A stretch of 42,315 nt of DNA from Bacteroidales bacterium UBA7569 (GCA_002477945.1 DLLF01000001.1:1-42315), one strand, 5' to 3'. Shown: positions 8,497 to 17,850, numbered from the stretch's first letter. Notes: generated by a model not told the origin, from the letters alone. Translations and numbers: made by a program.

Positions 8497-11308
8497 GCCC
8501 GATATACCTGCATCGCCGGCACCCCTCGGATACAAGGACGGGCAGGGCAGTAAGGATTTCCTGCAACGGCTCACTTGGGGAACGGACGCTGGGTTCTATC
8601 GGCTCGTTCCCGAGGAAGTCTTTCATCCTGCCGGTGAGCGGGAGGTGCGTGGCTTGTTGCTGCGTGCGCATGCGGAAGGCAAGCATATCACTTTCCGTGC
8701 GGCAGGAACATCTCTCTCTGGTCAGGCGGTGTCCGATTCTTTTCTTGCCGTAATAGGAAAACGGTGGGAAAACTATGTTGTCTTGGATGGCGGTAAACGT
8801 ATTCGTATGCAACCGGGACTTATAGGTGCACGGGTCAATGAAATTCTTGCTCCCTACGGAACATGCTTCACCCCCGATCCTGCTTCGCTTAAGAGTGCCA
8901 TGGTGGGAGGTATTGTAAGCAATAATGCCTCGGGAATGTCCTGTGGTACGCACTCCAATTCCTATCGGATGTTGGATAGTGTGCGGATTGTGTTGGCAGA
9001 CGGAACGTTGCTGGATACGTCCGATGAAAAATCAAAGGAAGAGTTCCGCTTGTCTCATCCCGAGTTTCTCCGCAAGATAGAATCCCTGCGTGATAAGACT
9101 CGCGCCAATACATCGCTCGCTCAGCGTATCCGTACCAAATACGCAATAAAGAATGTCACGGGCCTCACTATTCTCCCTTTCATAGAATACGACGATCCTT
9201 TCGACATCATAACGCATCTCGTTCCGGGTAGTGAGGGGACGCTCGCTTTCCTTTCCGAAGTGGTCATGCGCACCGCACCGATACCTCGGCATACAGCCTC
9301 TGCGTTGATGTTGTTCCCCTCCACGGAGATGGCTTGCCGTGCGGTGATAGCAATGAAACATACTGCTGTGGTGTCTGCTGCGGAGTTTTTCGATCGTAAG
9401 GCAATGGCGGTGGTGGAAACCGATTTCCCCGAACTGCAGGGACAACCTGCCGATGCCGCTGCCGTCTTGGTGAAAGTGGAAGATGCTTGTTCGGAGACTA
9501 TGCAGCGGAAAATTCGGCAAGTGGAGGAGGCATTGGTGGACATTGAAGCCGAAGGGAAAAACTTCACGACCGACAAGAACCTGGTTGCCAAGTATTGGGC
9601 AATGCGCTCGGGTATCTTTCCTGCCGTGGGAGCGACGCGACCTGTAGGAACCACCTGTCTCATCGAGGATATTGCTTTTCCTGTCGATTTCCTGGCGGAA
9701 GCAACCGCCGACCTGCAACGCTTGTTCCGTGAACACAACTATCCCGATGCCGTTATCTATGGTCATGCTCTGGAGGGGAACTACCACTTCATTCTCAACC
9801 AGCGTTTCGCTACGCCCGAAAGCATTGCGCAATACGATAACATGATGCAGGCGGTCGTCTCTCTCGTAGTGGACAAGTATCATGGCTCTTTGAAAGCCGA
9901 GCATGGAACGGGACGCAACATGGCACCCTTTGTCCGGCGGGAGTGGGGGGAGGATGCCTACGAACTGATGTGCGAAGTGAAACGTCTTTTCGACCCCGAT
10001 AACATACTCAATCCGGGTGTTATCTTCAACGAGGATACACAAAGTTACTTGCAGCACCTCAAGCCGCTCCCCGCTGTTCATCCTCTCGTGGATAAGTGCA
10101 TCGAATGTGGTTTTTGTGAGGTCAATTGTGTCTCATGCGGTTTTGCACTTTCCTCCCGTGGAAGGATCGTGGTGCAGCGTGAAATAGCACGCTTGCGTGC
10201 CGAAGGCGATGAACAGGCGGCGAAACGCCTGCAAAAAGACTTCCGCCGTCAGGGGAAAGACCTTTGTGCGGGAGACGGACTCTGCTCCACATCGTGTCCA
10301 GTGGGAATCAATGTAGGCGATTATATCCACATCTTGCGTGAACAAGAGATGTCGCCTATGGGAAAATCATTGGGGCGTTTCGCTCTCTCGCACTTCTCAG
10401 AAGTGGGTGCTTCTGTTTCTTCTGTACTGTCTCTTGCAGGCTTTGCCCAAAACGTGTTGGGCAATCGGTTGATGGCATCCTTGTGCAAAGGGCTTCGTTA
10501 TGTCTCTGCCGGAAAGATGCCGCTCTGGACGCCTGCTATGCCGCATAAAACACACATAAGGAAAATACGGAATACCATAACCGCCCCGGTTACCGATGCT
10601 CCCTCTGTCGTCTATTTTCCGTCTTGTCTTAATCAGCGTATGGGACTCGCAAAAGGCGACCCGTCTTCGCTCCCCACGATGGGAGACATGGTAGAACTGT
10701 TGCATAAGGCGGGCTACAACGTAATCTTTCCTGAAAATATGGACCGCTTGTGTTGCGGAACAATATGGGAAAGCAAAGGTATGCCCGATATGGCGGACAA
10801 GAAAGCGGCGGAATTGGAACTGGCTCTGCGCAAGGCAAGCCTGCATGGTCAATATCCTGTTCTGTGCGACCAAAGCCCTTGTCTCTATCGTATGCGTCAC
10901 ACCATGCAGGGACTCCGCCTCTTCGAACCTGCAGAGTTTATCGAACGTTTTCTGCTCGATAAGTTGGAAATAACACCGCTTGATGAGGTGGTACTTCTGC
11001 ATTCTACCTGCTCTATGCGTAAGATGGGGCTTGCCGACACGCTTCTTCGGGTCGCAGAACGCTGCGCTCGGAAAGTGGTTATCCCTTCGTGTGTGGGTTG
11101 TTGTGGTTTTGCCGGCGACAAGGGATTTACGGAACCGGAACTCAATGATTGGGCGTTGCGCCACCTGCGGGAACAAAAAGAGGCTGTTCACGCTACCGTT
11201 GGTGTAAGTAACTCACGTACGTGCGAAATAGGTCTTGCCTCCCATGCAGGCATACCCTATATGAACATAGCATGGTTGGTAAACAAAGCAAGCAAACCGA
11301 AACAATAA
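8489..11308 (+). CDS. FAD-binding and (Fe-S)-binding oxidoreductase, D-lactate dehydrogenase/GlcD-GlcF fusion type
   Basis: The start at 8489 overlaps the namZ stop and gives 939 residues; a longer reading from 8447 would run 50 nt into namZ. The N-terminal half is a PCMH-type FAD domain (FRAAGTSLSGQAV near 69-81, DPASLKSAMVGGIVSNNASG) with a GlcD-like cap domain ending in HGTGRNMAPFV and DPDNILNPGVI. Two cluster motifs follow: CIECGFCEVNC from residue 537 and CAGDGLCSTSCP from residue 593. Two cysteine-rich CCG motifs come last (CCGTIW near 755, CVGCCG near 868). Such fusions oxidise D-2-hydroxy acids, often D-lactate, and pass electrons on. The exact substrate cannot be read from sequence. 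Coupling to NamZ is notable because MurNAc carries a D-lactyl ether. Confidence 0.85.
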   Translation: MIKPDIPASPAPLGYKDGQGSKDFLQRLTWGTDAGFYRLVPEEVFHPAGEREVRGLLLRAHAEGKHITFRAAGTSLSGQAVSDSFLAVIGKRWENYVVLDGGKRIRMQPGLIGARVNEILAPYGTCFTPDPASLKSAMVGGIVSNNASGMSCGTHSNSYRMLDSVRIVLADGTLLDTSDEKSKEEFRLSHPEFLRKIESLRDKTRANTSLAQRIRTKYAIKNVTGLTILPFIEYDDPFDIITHLVPGSEGTLAFLSEVVMRTAPIPRHTASALMLFPSTEMACRAVIAMKHTAVVSAAEFFDRKAMAVVETDFPELQGQPADAAAVLVKVEDACSETMQRKIRQVEEALVDIEAEGKNFTTDKNLVAKYWAMRSGIFPAVGATRPVGTTCLIEDIAFPVDFLAEATADLQRLFREHNYPDAVIYGHALEGNYHFILNQRFATPESIAQYDNMMQAVVSLVVDKYHGSLKAEHGTGRNMAPFVRREWGEDAYELMCEVKRLFDPDNILNPGVIFNEDTQSYLQHLKPLPAVHPLVDKCIECGFCEVNCVSCGFALSSRGRIVVQREIARLRAEGDEQAAKRLQKDFRRQGKDLCAGDGLCSTSCPVGINVGDYIHILREQEMSPMGKSLGRFALSHFSEVGASVSSVLSLAGFAQNVLGNRLMASLCKGLRYVSAGKMPLWTPAMPHKTHIRKIRNTITAPVTDAPSVVYFPSCLNQRMGLAKGDPSSLPTMGDMVELLHKAGYNVIFPENMDRLCCGTIWESKGMPDMADKKAAELELALRKASLHGQYPVLCDQSPCLYRMRHTMQGLRLFEPAEFIERFLLDKLEITPLDEVVLLHSTCSMRKMGLADTLLRVAERCARKVVIPSCVGCCGFAGDKGFTEPELNDWALRHLREQKEAVHATVGVSNSRTCEIGLASHAGIPYMNIAWLVNKASKPKQ

Positions 11309-11781
11309 TGCTAACCGGTCTCTGTGAAATAGAACGCAAATTCTTGGTCAGGAATGACTCTTTCCTCTCCATGGCTTCTTCCGTAACTACCATTTCCCAG
11401 GGTTATCTCTCGCGTGATCCCGAACGTACCGTACGGGTCCGTTTGCGCGATGGAAAAGGATTCCTGACAATCAAAGGAGCAACCGACCCTGCGGGAATAA
11501 GCCGGTTCGAATGGGAAAAAGAGATACCTGCTGCGGAGGCGCAATCTCTTCTTGCACTGTGCCTGCCGGTCGTGATAGAGAAACAACGCTACATTGTTCC
11601 TTATAATGGACTTGATTTCGAGGTGGACGTCTTCCATGGCGCACACGAGGGTCTCGTCTTGGCGGAAGTGGAACTCTCCTCTCCCTGTCAATCTGTGCCC
11701 ATCCCTCCGTTTGTAGGCGAGGAGGTTACGGGTAATCCCCTCTATTACAACGCCTACTTGTCACAGAATACCCGAAAATAA
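11308..11781 (+). CDS. CYTH domain protein (triphosphate tunnel metalloenzyme family)
   Basis: The ATG at 11308 overlaps the previous stop (TAATG) and gives 157 residues, the normal size for a single CYTH domain. The signature ExExK is at E7, E9 and K11 (EIERKFLV), followed by basic strand residues (TVRVRLRDGKGFLTIKG) and LDFEVDVFHG, EVELSSPCQ near the end. The family binds triphosphate groups with metal in a beta tunnel; many bacterial members are inorganic triphosphatases. An in-frame ATG at 11221 inside the oxidoreductase gene is rejected because the family starts with the ExExK strand. Substrate unknown. It is third in the namZ operon. Confidence 0.85.
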   Translation: MLTGLCEIERKFLVRNDSFLSMASSVTTISQGYLSRDPERTVRVRLRDGKGFLTIKGATDPAGISRFEWEKEIPAAEAQSLLALCLPVVIEKQRYIVPYNGLDFEVDVFHGAHEGLVLAEVELSSPCQSVPIPPFVGEEVTGNPLYYNAYLSQNTRK

Positions 11782-11808
11782 CATAACAACATCTAAAGAA
11801 ATACAACA

Positions 11809-13260
11809 ATGACATTTACAACCAATGACCTGAAGCAACTTGCTCAACGAGGCATTTCGGTAGAGCAGGTCGAGCGGCAACTCCGTTCCTTTCAAACCGG
11901 TTTTCCTGTCTTGGACATAGTTTCCGCTGCAACCCCTGGAAATGGCATCCTTTGTCCCACGGAGGAAGAGGCAAAGGAATATCAATCCGTTTGGGAAAAC
12001 TATCTCAAAGAAAACCATAAAATTCTGAAGTTCGTACCGGCTTCGGGTGCAGCAAGCCGTATGTTCAAAGACTTGTTCGCTTTCCGCGATGACGGCGAAG
12101 AAACAGATTTCATCCGCACGTTCTTTGCTAATCTTTCTGACTTCGCTTTCTATCCGGAATTGCAGAAACGTGTTGCTGAAAAAGGCCTACAAAACGATAG
12201 ATGTGCTGTCATATCCGTTCTGTTGGACGATATGCAGTATGGACACCTTCCGAAGGGCTTGCTTTTGTTCCATCGCTACCCGACCGAAGCACGCACGCCT
12301 GCTCTTGAGCATTTGGTGGAAGGTGCACTCTATGCAGTGAATACGCAACGTGATGTAAACCTCCATTTCACTATCTCTCCTGAGCATCGTTATCTCTTTG
12401 AGCAGCGCATCGCACAATATCAAAACGAATATGCTCAACGTTACGGAGTGCATTATAGCATCTCTTTCTCCGAACAGAAAGCATCTACCGATACTATTGC
12501 GGCCGATGCCGATGGCAATCCTTTCCGTGATGCTGAGGGCAAGCTGGTGTTCCGTCCGGGGGGGCATGGGGCTTTGATTGAAAATCTTGCAGAGCAAGAT
12601 GCCGACATCATATTCTTGAAGAATATTGACAATGTCGTTCCCGATCGTCTTAAAGAACCTACCGTGTACTACAAACGCCTCTTGGCGGGTGTTTTGGTGC
12701 AATTGCAGCAAAGAGCCTTTTCTTATTTGGCAGAGTTGGAGAAACCTTGTTCGCAAGAAAAACTTGACGAAATACGGAGTTTTATTGAACACGACCTCTG
12801 CTGTAAATTGCAAGGGAACACAACTCCCGACCTGTTGAAGGCGAAACTCAATCGTCCTGTCCGTGTTTGCGGTATGGTGCGCAACCTTGGTGAACCTGGC
12901 GGTGGTCCGTTCCTTGTCCGTGGCGAAGATGGTAGTATCCAGTGCCAGATTTTGGAGAGTTCTCAGATTGCCGACAAGTCACTTATGCAGAAGGCTACTC
13001 ACTTCAATCCCGTTGACTTGGTTTGCGGACTCCGAAACTATCAGGGAAAAATGTTTGACCTCAAGCAGTATATAGACCCGAAGACGGCATTCATATCTCA
13101 GAAGTCGAAAGACGGGCGTGCTTTGCAGGCACTCGAACTTCCCGGGTTATGGAATGGAGCCATGGCGGATTGGAATACGGTATTCGTAGAAGTACCTGTG
13201 GAGACATTCAATCCCGTAAAAACAGTAAACGATTTGCTCCGGCCGGAGCATAAAGCGTAA
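11809..13260 (+). CDS. DUF4301 family protein, nucleotidyltransferase-like motifs
   Basis: A 483-residue soluble protein with no signal peptide, matching the DUF4301 family known mainly from Bacteroidetes. Three segments recall UDP-sugar pyrophosphorylases: KFVPASGAASRMFKDLF (74-90), similar to the G-rich NTP-binding loop; RPGGHGALIENL (249-260), similar to the GNGG segment; and FLKNIDNVV (269-277), similar to the metal-binding VDN segment. The C-terminal third (about 345-480) seems a separate domain with CGMVRNLGEPGGGPF. The function is not established. The operon context (muramidase before it, sugar-phosphatase-like HAD protein 6 nt after it) fits amino-sugar salvage, but that is inference. 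Confidence 0.8.
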   Translation: MTFTTNDLKQLAQRGISVEQVERQLRSFQTGFPVLDIVSAATPGNGILCPTEEEAKEYQSVWENYLKENHKILKFVPASGAASRMFKDLFAFRDDGEETDFIRTFFANLSDFAFYPELQKRVAEKGLQNDRCAVISVLLDDMQYGHLPKGLLLFHRYPTEARTPALEHLVEGALYAVNTQRDVNLHFTISPEHRYLFEQRIAQYQNEYAQRYGVHYSISFSEQKASTDTIAADADGNPFRDAEGKLVFRPGGHGALIENLAEQDADIIFLKNIDNVVPDRLKEPTVYYKRLLAGVLVQLQQRAFSYLAELEKPCSQEKLDEIRSFIEHDLCCKLQGNTTPDLLKAKLNRPVRVCGMVRNLGEPGGGPFLVRGEDGSIQCQILESSQIADKSLMQKATHFNPVDLVCGLRNYQGKMFDLKQYIDPKTAFISQKSKDGRALQALELPGLWNGAMADWNTVFVEVPVETFNPVKTVNDLLRPEHKA

Positions 13261-13266
13261 AACTTC

Positions 13267-13944
13267 ATGTATAAGGCTTTCTTTTTCGATATGGATGGGG
13301 TGTTGTTCAATTCAATGCCCCACCATGCTCGGGCGTGGGAGAGCGTCATGAGTAAGTATAACCTCAACTTTACGGCTCGCGATACCTATCTGCAGGAAGG
13401 ACGCACTGGTGAAGATGTTATTTCGGAATGTTATCGTGCTAAATATGGTGCCGAACCGGATAAGGAATGGGTACGAAAAGTCTATGATGAAAAGACAACA
13501 TTGTTTCACCGATTGGGTGAGACATACCCCGTTGATGGTATAAAAGAAGTTCTTGACTATCTCAAGCAACTGCCTTCCCGTCCGCAGATTTGGATTGTTA
13601 CGGGGTCCGGACAGCAGACTCTCTTTGCACAGTTGGAAGAAACGTTTCCCGCTGTGTTCCGTCGTGAGCGGATGATTACAGCGTATGATGTGAAGCACGG
13701 AAAACCCGACCCCGAACCTTATCTGCGTGCTTGGGAGCAATCGGGCTGCAGAAAAGAAGAGTGTATGGTTATTGAAAATGCACCGCTCGGTATTCGGGCA
13801 GGTAAAGGAGCAGGATTGTTCACGGTTGGGGTGAATACGGGAATTCTTACCCTTGAGGATCTGGCAAACGCAGGTGCCGACGAGGTGTTTTCTTCAATGT
13901 CCGAGTTGCTGTATTTTATGCAGTGTTCCCCTTTGATTCGTTAG
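13267..13944 (+). CDS. HAD superfamily hydrolase, beta-phosphoglucomutase/phosphatase-like
   Basis: A 225-residue cytosolic HAD protein. Motif I is FFFDMDGVLFNS with the nucleophile D8 and acid/base D10; motif II is the threonine/serine in IVTGSG; motif III is the lysine in KHGKPDPEPY; motif IV is ENAPLGIRAGKGAG. An alpha-helical C1 cap lies between motifs I and II, as in beta-phosphoglucomutases and sugar-phosphate phosphatases (subfamily IA). The substrate cannot be deduced. It is last in the namZ operon, 6 nt after DUF4301, and is followed by a strong terminator. Confidence 0.87.
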   Translation: MYKAFFFDMDGVLFNSMPHHARAWESVMSKYNLNFTARDTYLQEGRTGEDVISECYRAKYGAEPDKEWVRKVYDEKTTLFHRLGETYPVDGIKEVLDYLKQLPSRPQIWIVTGSGQQTLFAQLEETFPAVFRRERMITAYDVKHGKPDPEPYLRAWEQSGCRKEECMVIENAPLGIRAGKGAGLFTVGVNTGILTLEDLANAGADEVFSSMSELLYFMQCSPLIR

Positions 13945-13977
13945 ACGTTCCTGTCTCTCAAATTCGGATGCTATACT

Positions 13978-14019
13978 AAGCCCTATCCCCCGCCTTAACA
14001 TAAGGCGGGGATAGGGCTT
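13978..14019. terminator. Bidirectional terminator between the HAD gene and murG
   Basis: A 19-bp stem (13978-13997 with 14001-14019, one bulged C) closes on a 3-nt loop. It is GC-rich at the core with flanking A/T. It separates the converging namZ operon and dcw cluster, so the dcw transcript appears to end after murG. Confidence 0.85.
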
Positions 14020-14063
14020 GTTCCGTTCTGTATTGATTTTGCGTAAGAAGACGCTCTGTCTTG

Positions 14064-15155
14064 TCAACGGTTTCGTGCAATGCGGATTACCTCGTTGGCA
14101 ATACGTTCTGCGGAATTGTGTTGTCCCAATGTGAGGATATTTGTATGTAGGGTCTGTAGTCTTTCCTTGTCGTTGATCAGCGACAAGGCTGTCGGAATCA
14201 ATGATTCCTGTGCATCCGCATCACGAACTAGAACGGCGGCATTCTTCTCCACTAAAGCCATGGCGTTGTGTGTTTGATGGTCTTCTGCCACATTGGGTGA
14301 CGGAACCAGTATGCAAGGTTTCCCTAACAGGCAGAGTTCGCTGATGCTGCTTGCTCCGGCACGGGAGATGACTATGTCCGCCAAAGCGTATGCCAAATCC
14401 ATACGACTTAGGAAATCGGTGCATACGAGCCAATCCGCCTGCAGGGCATCGGTTGCCTCCTTGCACTTGGCATAGTACGTCTTGCCTGACTGCCATATAA
14501 CTTGTATATCCCCCTGCTGCAGGAGAGAAAGTGAAGAAATGATGCTTTCGTTGATGGTACGTGCGCCGAGGCTCCCGCCGATGATGAGAAGTGTTTTCTT
14601 GTCTGGCTGGAGATGAAAGTAAGAGGCTGCTTCCGTCCTGTTCCCGCCTTCCAGATTCTGACGGACTGGATTGCCGGTGAGAATAATCTTTTCTTTCGGG
14701 AAGAATCGATCCATTCCATCGTATGCTACGCATATTGTGGTCGCATCATTGCGCAGCATTTTGTTGGTAACTCCCGCAAAGCCGTTCTGTTCTTGAAGCA
14801 GAATGGGAATACCCATACGAGCCGCCACCTTCATGGCAGCCCCGCTGGCATACCCTCCTACGCCGATTCCGACATCAGGTCGGAAATCACGGATAATCTT
14901 CTTCGCCTGACGCATACTCTTGAGCAAATCAATAATCACGGATATATTGCGAAGGGGATGCTTTCGGTCGAAACCTCGCACAGGTAGACCGATGATGTTG
15001 TATCCCGCTTGCGGAACACGTTCCATCTCCATGCGTCCTAATGCTCCGACAAAGAGAATGTTGCATTGGGGGTCGGCTTTGCGCAAAGCGTTGGCGATGC
15101 TGATGGCGGGAAAAATATGTCCACCGGTTCCTCCTCCTGATATAAGATAGTTCAT
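14064..15155 (-). CDS. murG: UDP-GlcNAc:lipid I N-acetylglucosaminyltransferase MurG
   Basis: A 363-residue GT-B glycosyltransferase, normal length for MurG. The N-terminal glycine loop is GGGTGGHIFPA (8-18); GIGVGGYASG, ILLQEQNGFAGVTNKML, IGGSLGAR and SRAGASSISELCLLGKP are family signatures, the last in the UDP-GlcNAc binding half. It adds GlcNAc to lipid I to make lipid II at the cytoplasmic membrane face. It is 28 nt downstream of ftsW and is the last gene of the cluster here; the expected murC, ftsQ, ftsA and ftsZ do not follow. Confidence 0.95.
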   Translation of the reverse strand: MNYLISGGGTGGHIFPAISIANALRKADPQCNILFVGALGRMEMERVPQAGYNIIGLPVRGFDRKHPLRNISVIIDLLKSMRQAKKIIRDFRPDVGIGVGGYASGAAMKVAARMGIPILLQEQNGFAGVTNKMLRNDATTICVAYDGMDRFFPKEKIILTGNPVRQNLEGGNRTEAASYFHLQPDKKTLLIIGGSLGARTINESIISSLSLLQQGDIQVIWQSGKTYYAKCKEATDALQADWLVCTDFLSRMDLAYALADIVISRAGASSISELCLLGKPCILVPSPNVAEDHQTHNAMALVEKNAAVLVRDADAQESLIPTALSLINDKERLQTLHTNILTLGQHNSAERIANEVIRIARNR

Positions 15156-15183
15156 AAGATAGTGATTAAAGTATATGGGTTGA

Positions 15184-16479
15184 TTATTGTTCTAAGTGGA
15201 TGGTATCATCCGTTTCCAGGTCAGGGATCATTCCCCAACTCTCTTCCCGTGTTTGTAGTTCTCTGTCCTTGCGCATATTTTGTTCGCGACATACCGACAT
15301 CATAATGCCAAAATAAAAACATGTGGTGAGAATGCTGGTACCTCCTTTGGAGATGAGAGGCAAAGGTTGCCCTGTGACAGGTCCCAAACCAACTGCCACT
15401 GCCATAGAGATAAAGGCTTGGGTGGTAAGCATGATAGCCAACCCCATCACCATGAGCAAGGCGGAATAGTCTGCATATCGGCTTGTGGCGATGCAGGCTC
15501 GGCACAAGATACTCATGTAGAGGATAATAAGGAATACAGCGCCCACAATCCCCGTTTCTTCCACTATGATAGCGAAGATGAAATCCATAAACGCAAGAGG
15601 TAGTTTGTTCCGCATGACGGAATTGCCGGGTCCTGCTCCAAAAGGCGATTGACCGCCTCGTGCAACAGCCACCTGTGCCATGGTGGACTGATAGTTGTCA
15701 TCGGTGACACGGATTGTAGTGTCCTGTTTGTCCGCCTTGTGTCCTTCTATCATATTATCAATACGCCCTACCCAAACCGTTGCACGCTTGAAAGGACCGG
15801 ACATCTCTTTTCCTTCCTTGACATATACATGCTCAACAAAAAGATAACCGCAAACCAATACTAAAAGGGCGGTACCTACAATTGCCATCAACCATTTCCA
15901 TGGGATACGTGCAAGGAACATAAGCACCAAGACAACTGCTCCGATAAGAATAACCGTACTGAGGTTGGATGAGACAATGAGCAAACAGACAACTCCCGTG
16001 AGTGTGAGAGCAATCCAAAAATACTTTTTTCTATCCTGGTCGGTTTTGATACGCGCAAGTAAGTCTGACACCACAATAATGAGAGATAGTTTGGCAAACT
16101 CGGATGGCTGGAACTGCACAGGTCCAAGACGAATCCATCGGGCAGCCTCATTGGCACTTTCTCCTAACCTGGTGAACGTAAGAAGTAAACATATAACACT
16201 GAAAACCAGCAAAACATATCCTCCCATACGTATAAACCAACTGGGTATGAACTGAATGGCGTATGCCAATGCGGCTCCCAAAATTAGGAATCCGATATGT
16301 GACAGGATCGGTTGATAAGTACCTAATCCTCTCGCCATTGATTTATTGATGAGTTGACTGCTTGCACTGAAAATACTTACTACCGAAACAAGCATAAGGA
16401 AAATAAGAATAGCCCAAAAACCTTTGTCAATATACTTGTGCTGATAGGGATTTTGTTTTATTTGCTTGGGTTCTTCCAT
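15184..16479 (-). CDS. ftsW: Septal peptidoglycan glycosyltransferase FtsW (SEDS family)
   Basis: A 431-residue SEDS polytopic membrane protein with about ten transmembrane segments. Conserved segments include RWIRLGPVQFQPSEFAKL, ARGGQSPFGAGPGNSVMRNKLPLAFMDFIFAIIVEETG and GPVTGQPLPLISKGGTSIL near the C-terminus. An extracytoplasmic loop before the ARGG motif carries a charged stretch (ERA...GHKADKQDTTIR). It polymerises lipid II during division with its partner FtsI, encoded in the same cluster. It starts 4 nt after the murD stop, which indicates translational coupling. Confidence 0.94.
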   Translation of the reverse strand: MEEPKQIKQNPYQHKYIDKGFWAILIFLMLVSVVSIFSASSQLINKSMARGLGTYQPILSHIGFLILGAALAYAIQFIPSWFIRMGGYVLLVFSVICLLLTFTRLGESANEAARWIRLGPVQFQPSEFAKLSLIIVVSDLLARIKTDQDRKKYFWIALTLTGVVCLLIVSSNLSTVILIGAVVLVLMFLARIPWKWLMAIVGTALLVLVCGYLFVEHVYVKEGKEMSGPFKRATVWVGRIDNMIEGHKADKQDTTIRVTDDNYQSTMAQVAVARGGQSPFGAGPGNSVMRNKLPLAFMDFIFAIIVEETGIVGAVFLIILYMSILCRACIATSRYADYSALLMVMGLAIMLTTQAFISMAVAVGLGPVTGQPLPLISKGGTSILTTCFYFGIMMSVCREQNMRKDRELQTREESWGMIPDLETDDTIHLEQ

Positions 16480-16483
16480 TTCC

Positions 16484-17839
16484 TCAGAGTTGTTTTACTT
16501 CCCGCATAAATTGCTCGCCGCGGTCTTCGTATGATTTGAAGAGATCGAAACTTGCACAGCATGGTGACAGCAATACGGTGTCGCCCTCACGGGCAGCCTT
16601 GTAGGCTTCCTGTACGGCAGAGTGTATGTTGTCGGTATTAATTATTTGTAAACCGCAGGAATCGAAATGCTCGTGCAGTTTCTCATTGTGCAAACCCATA
16701 AAAACGAGGGCATGGCATTTCTCTTTGACCAACTTGTCTATTTCGGAATAGTCGTTTCCTTTGTCTTTTCCCCCCAATATGAGAATGGTCGGGGTTGTCA
16801 TACTTTCGAGTGCGTACCAGCAGGAATTGACATTGGTCGCTTTGGAGTCATTGATGAAACGCACATTGCGGACGGTGGCTACATATTGCAGACGATGGTC
16901 AACACCTTTGAACTGTGTAAGAGACTCTCGTATCACTTCATTGCGTATGTTCAGTATTTGTGCCGCTAGACCTGCTGCCATGGAATTGAACTTGTTGTGC
17001 AGCCCTTTGAGCGACAACTCATTTGCATTGAAAGCCAGAGTAGTGGCGTTGGGGGCATTCAAGACAAACTCGCCTCCCTCTACGTATGCCACATTGTGCT
17101 TGCTGCTTGAACCGAAGGGATAAAGAGTTGCTGCCAAGTTGAGTCTTTGAAGTTCTTTGTTGATGACGGGGTCTTCGCTCCAGTAGATGAATGCATCTTG
17201 TTTTGTCTGGTTCTGTGTGATACGGAACTTGGCATCCACATATTTCTGAAAACAATACTCGTATCGGTCAAGATGGTCGGGGGTGATATTCATCAGAATG
17301 GCGATGTCGGCGCGGAAATCGTACATATTGTCCAATTGGAAAGAGGATAGTTCAATCACGTAGTATTCGTGATCGTCCTGTGCCACCTGAAGAGCCAGGC
17401 TGTTGCCTATGTTGCCTGCCAAACCGACATTAAGCCCTGCCCTGCATAGAATGTCATAGAGTAGAGATGTTGTGGTGGTCTTGCCGTTGCTTCCTGTGAT
17501 GCATATCATTTTGGCTTGCGTATAGCGTGCAGCAAACTCAATTTCTGAGATGATGGGTATATGCAGACCGGCGAGTTTTTGAATGATAGGGGCGTTGGAT
17601 GGAATACCTGGACTCTTGACGGCTTCGGTCGCATTGAGAATAAGGCTTTCGGTATGTTGCCCCTCTTCCCATGAAATTTGGTGCTGCTGCAAAAGTGATT
17701 TGTAGATAGGAGCGATCGTACCGGAATCGGATACGAATACATCATATTCTTTCTGTTTGGCTAAAATTGCAGCACCCGTTCCGCTCTCGCCTGCGCCTAA
17801 AACAACGAGACGACGCATCTTTTTATTGTCCGTATTCAT
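16484..17839 (-). CDS. murD: UDP-N-acetylmuramoyl-L-alanine--D-glutamate ligase MurD
   Basis: A 451-residue Mur ligase. It has an N-terminal UMAG-binding domain (VVLGAGESGTGAAILA, 12-27), the ATP-binding P-loop CITGSNGKTTTTSLLYDIL (around 112-130), NITPDHLDRY in the central domain and the C-terminal domain signature GGKDKGNDYSEI. It adds D-glutamate to UDP-MurNAc-L-Ala in the cytoplasm. It lies between mraY (11 nt upstream) and ftsW, the conserved dcw order. An internal methionine at residue 8 (MRRLVVLG) is a possible alternative start. Confidence 0.95.
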   Translation of the reverse strand: MNTDNKKMRRLVVLGAGESGTGAAILAKQKEYDVFVSDSGTIAPIYKSLLQQHQISWEEGQHTESLILNATEAVKSPGIPSNAPIIQKLAGLHIPIISEIEFAARYTQAKMICITGSNGKTTTTSLLYDILCRAGLNVGLAGNIGNSLALQVAQDDHEYYVIELSSFQLDNMYDFRADIAILMNITPDHLDRYEYCFQKYVDAKFRITQNQTKQDAFIYWSEDPVINKELQRLNLAATLYPFGSSSKHNVAYVEGGEFVLNAPNATTLAFNANELSLKGLHNKFNSMAAGLAAQILNIRNEVIRESLTQFKGVDHRLQYVATVRNVRFINDSKATNVNSCWYALESMTTPTILILGGKDKGNDYSEIDKLVKEKCHALVFMGLHNEKLHEHFDSCGLQIINTDNIHSAVQEAYKAAREGDTVLLSPCCASFDLFKSYEDRGEQFMREVKQL

Positions 17840-17850
17840 AACTGTAGGGT

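Noticed and set aside
9032..10081. 349-codon minus-strand reading frame inside the FAD/Fe-S oxidoreductase gene
   Set aside because: It is antisense to a clearly conserved coding region, and its translation has no recognisable domain; a shadow of codon use.
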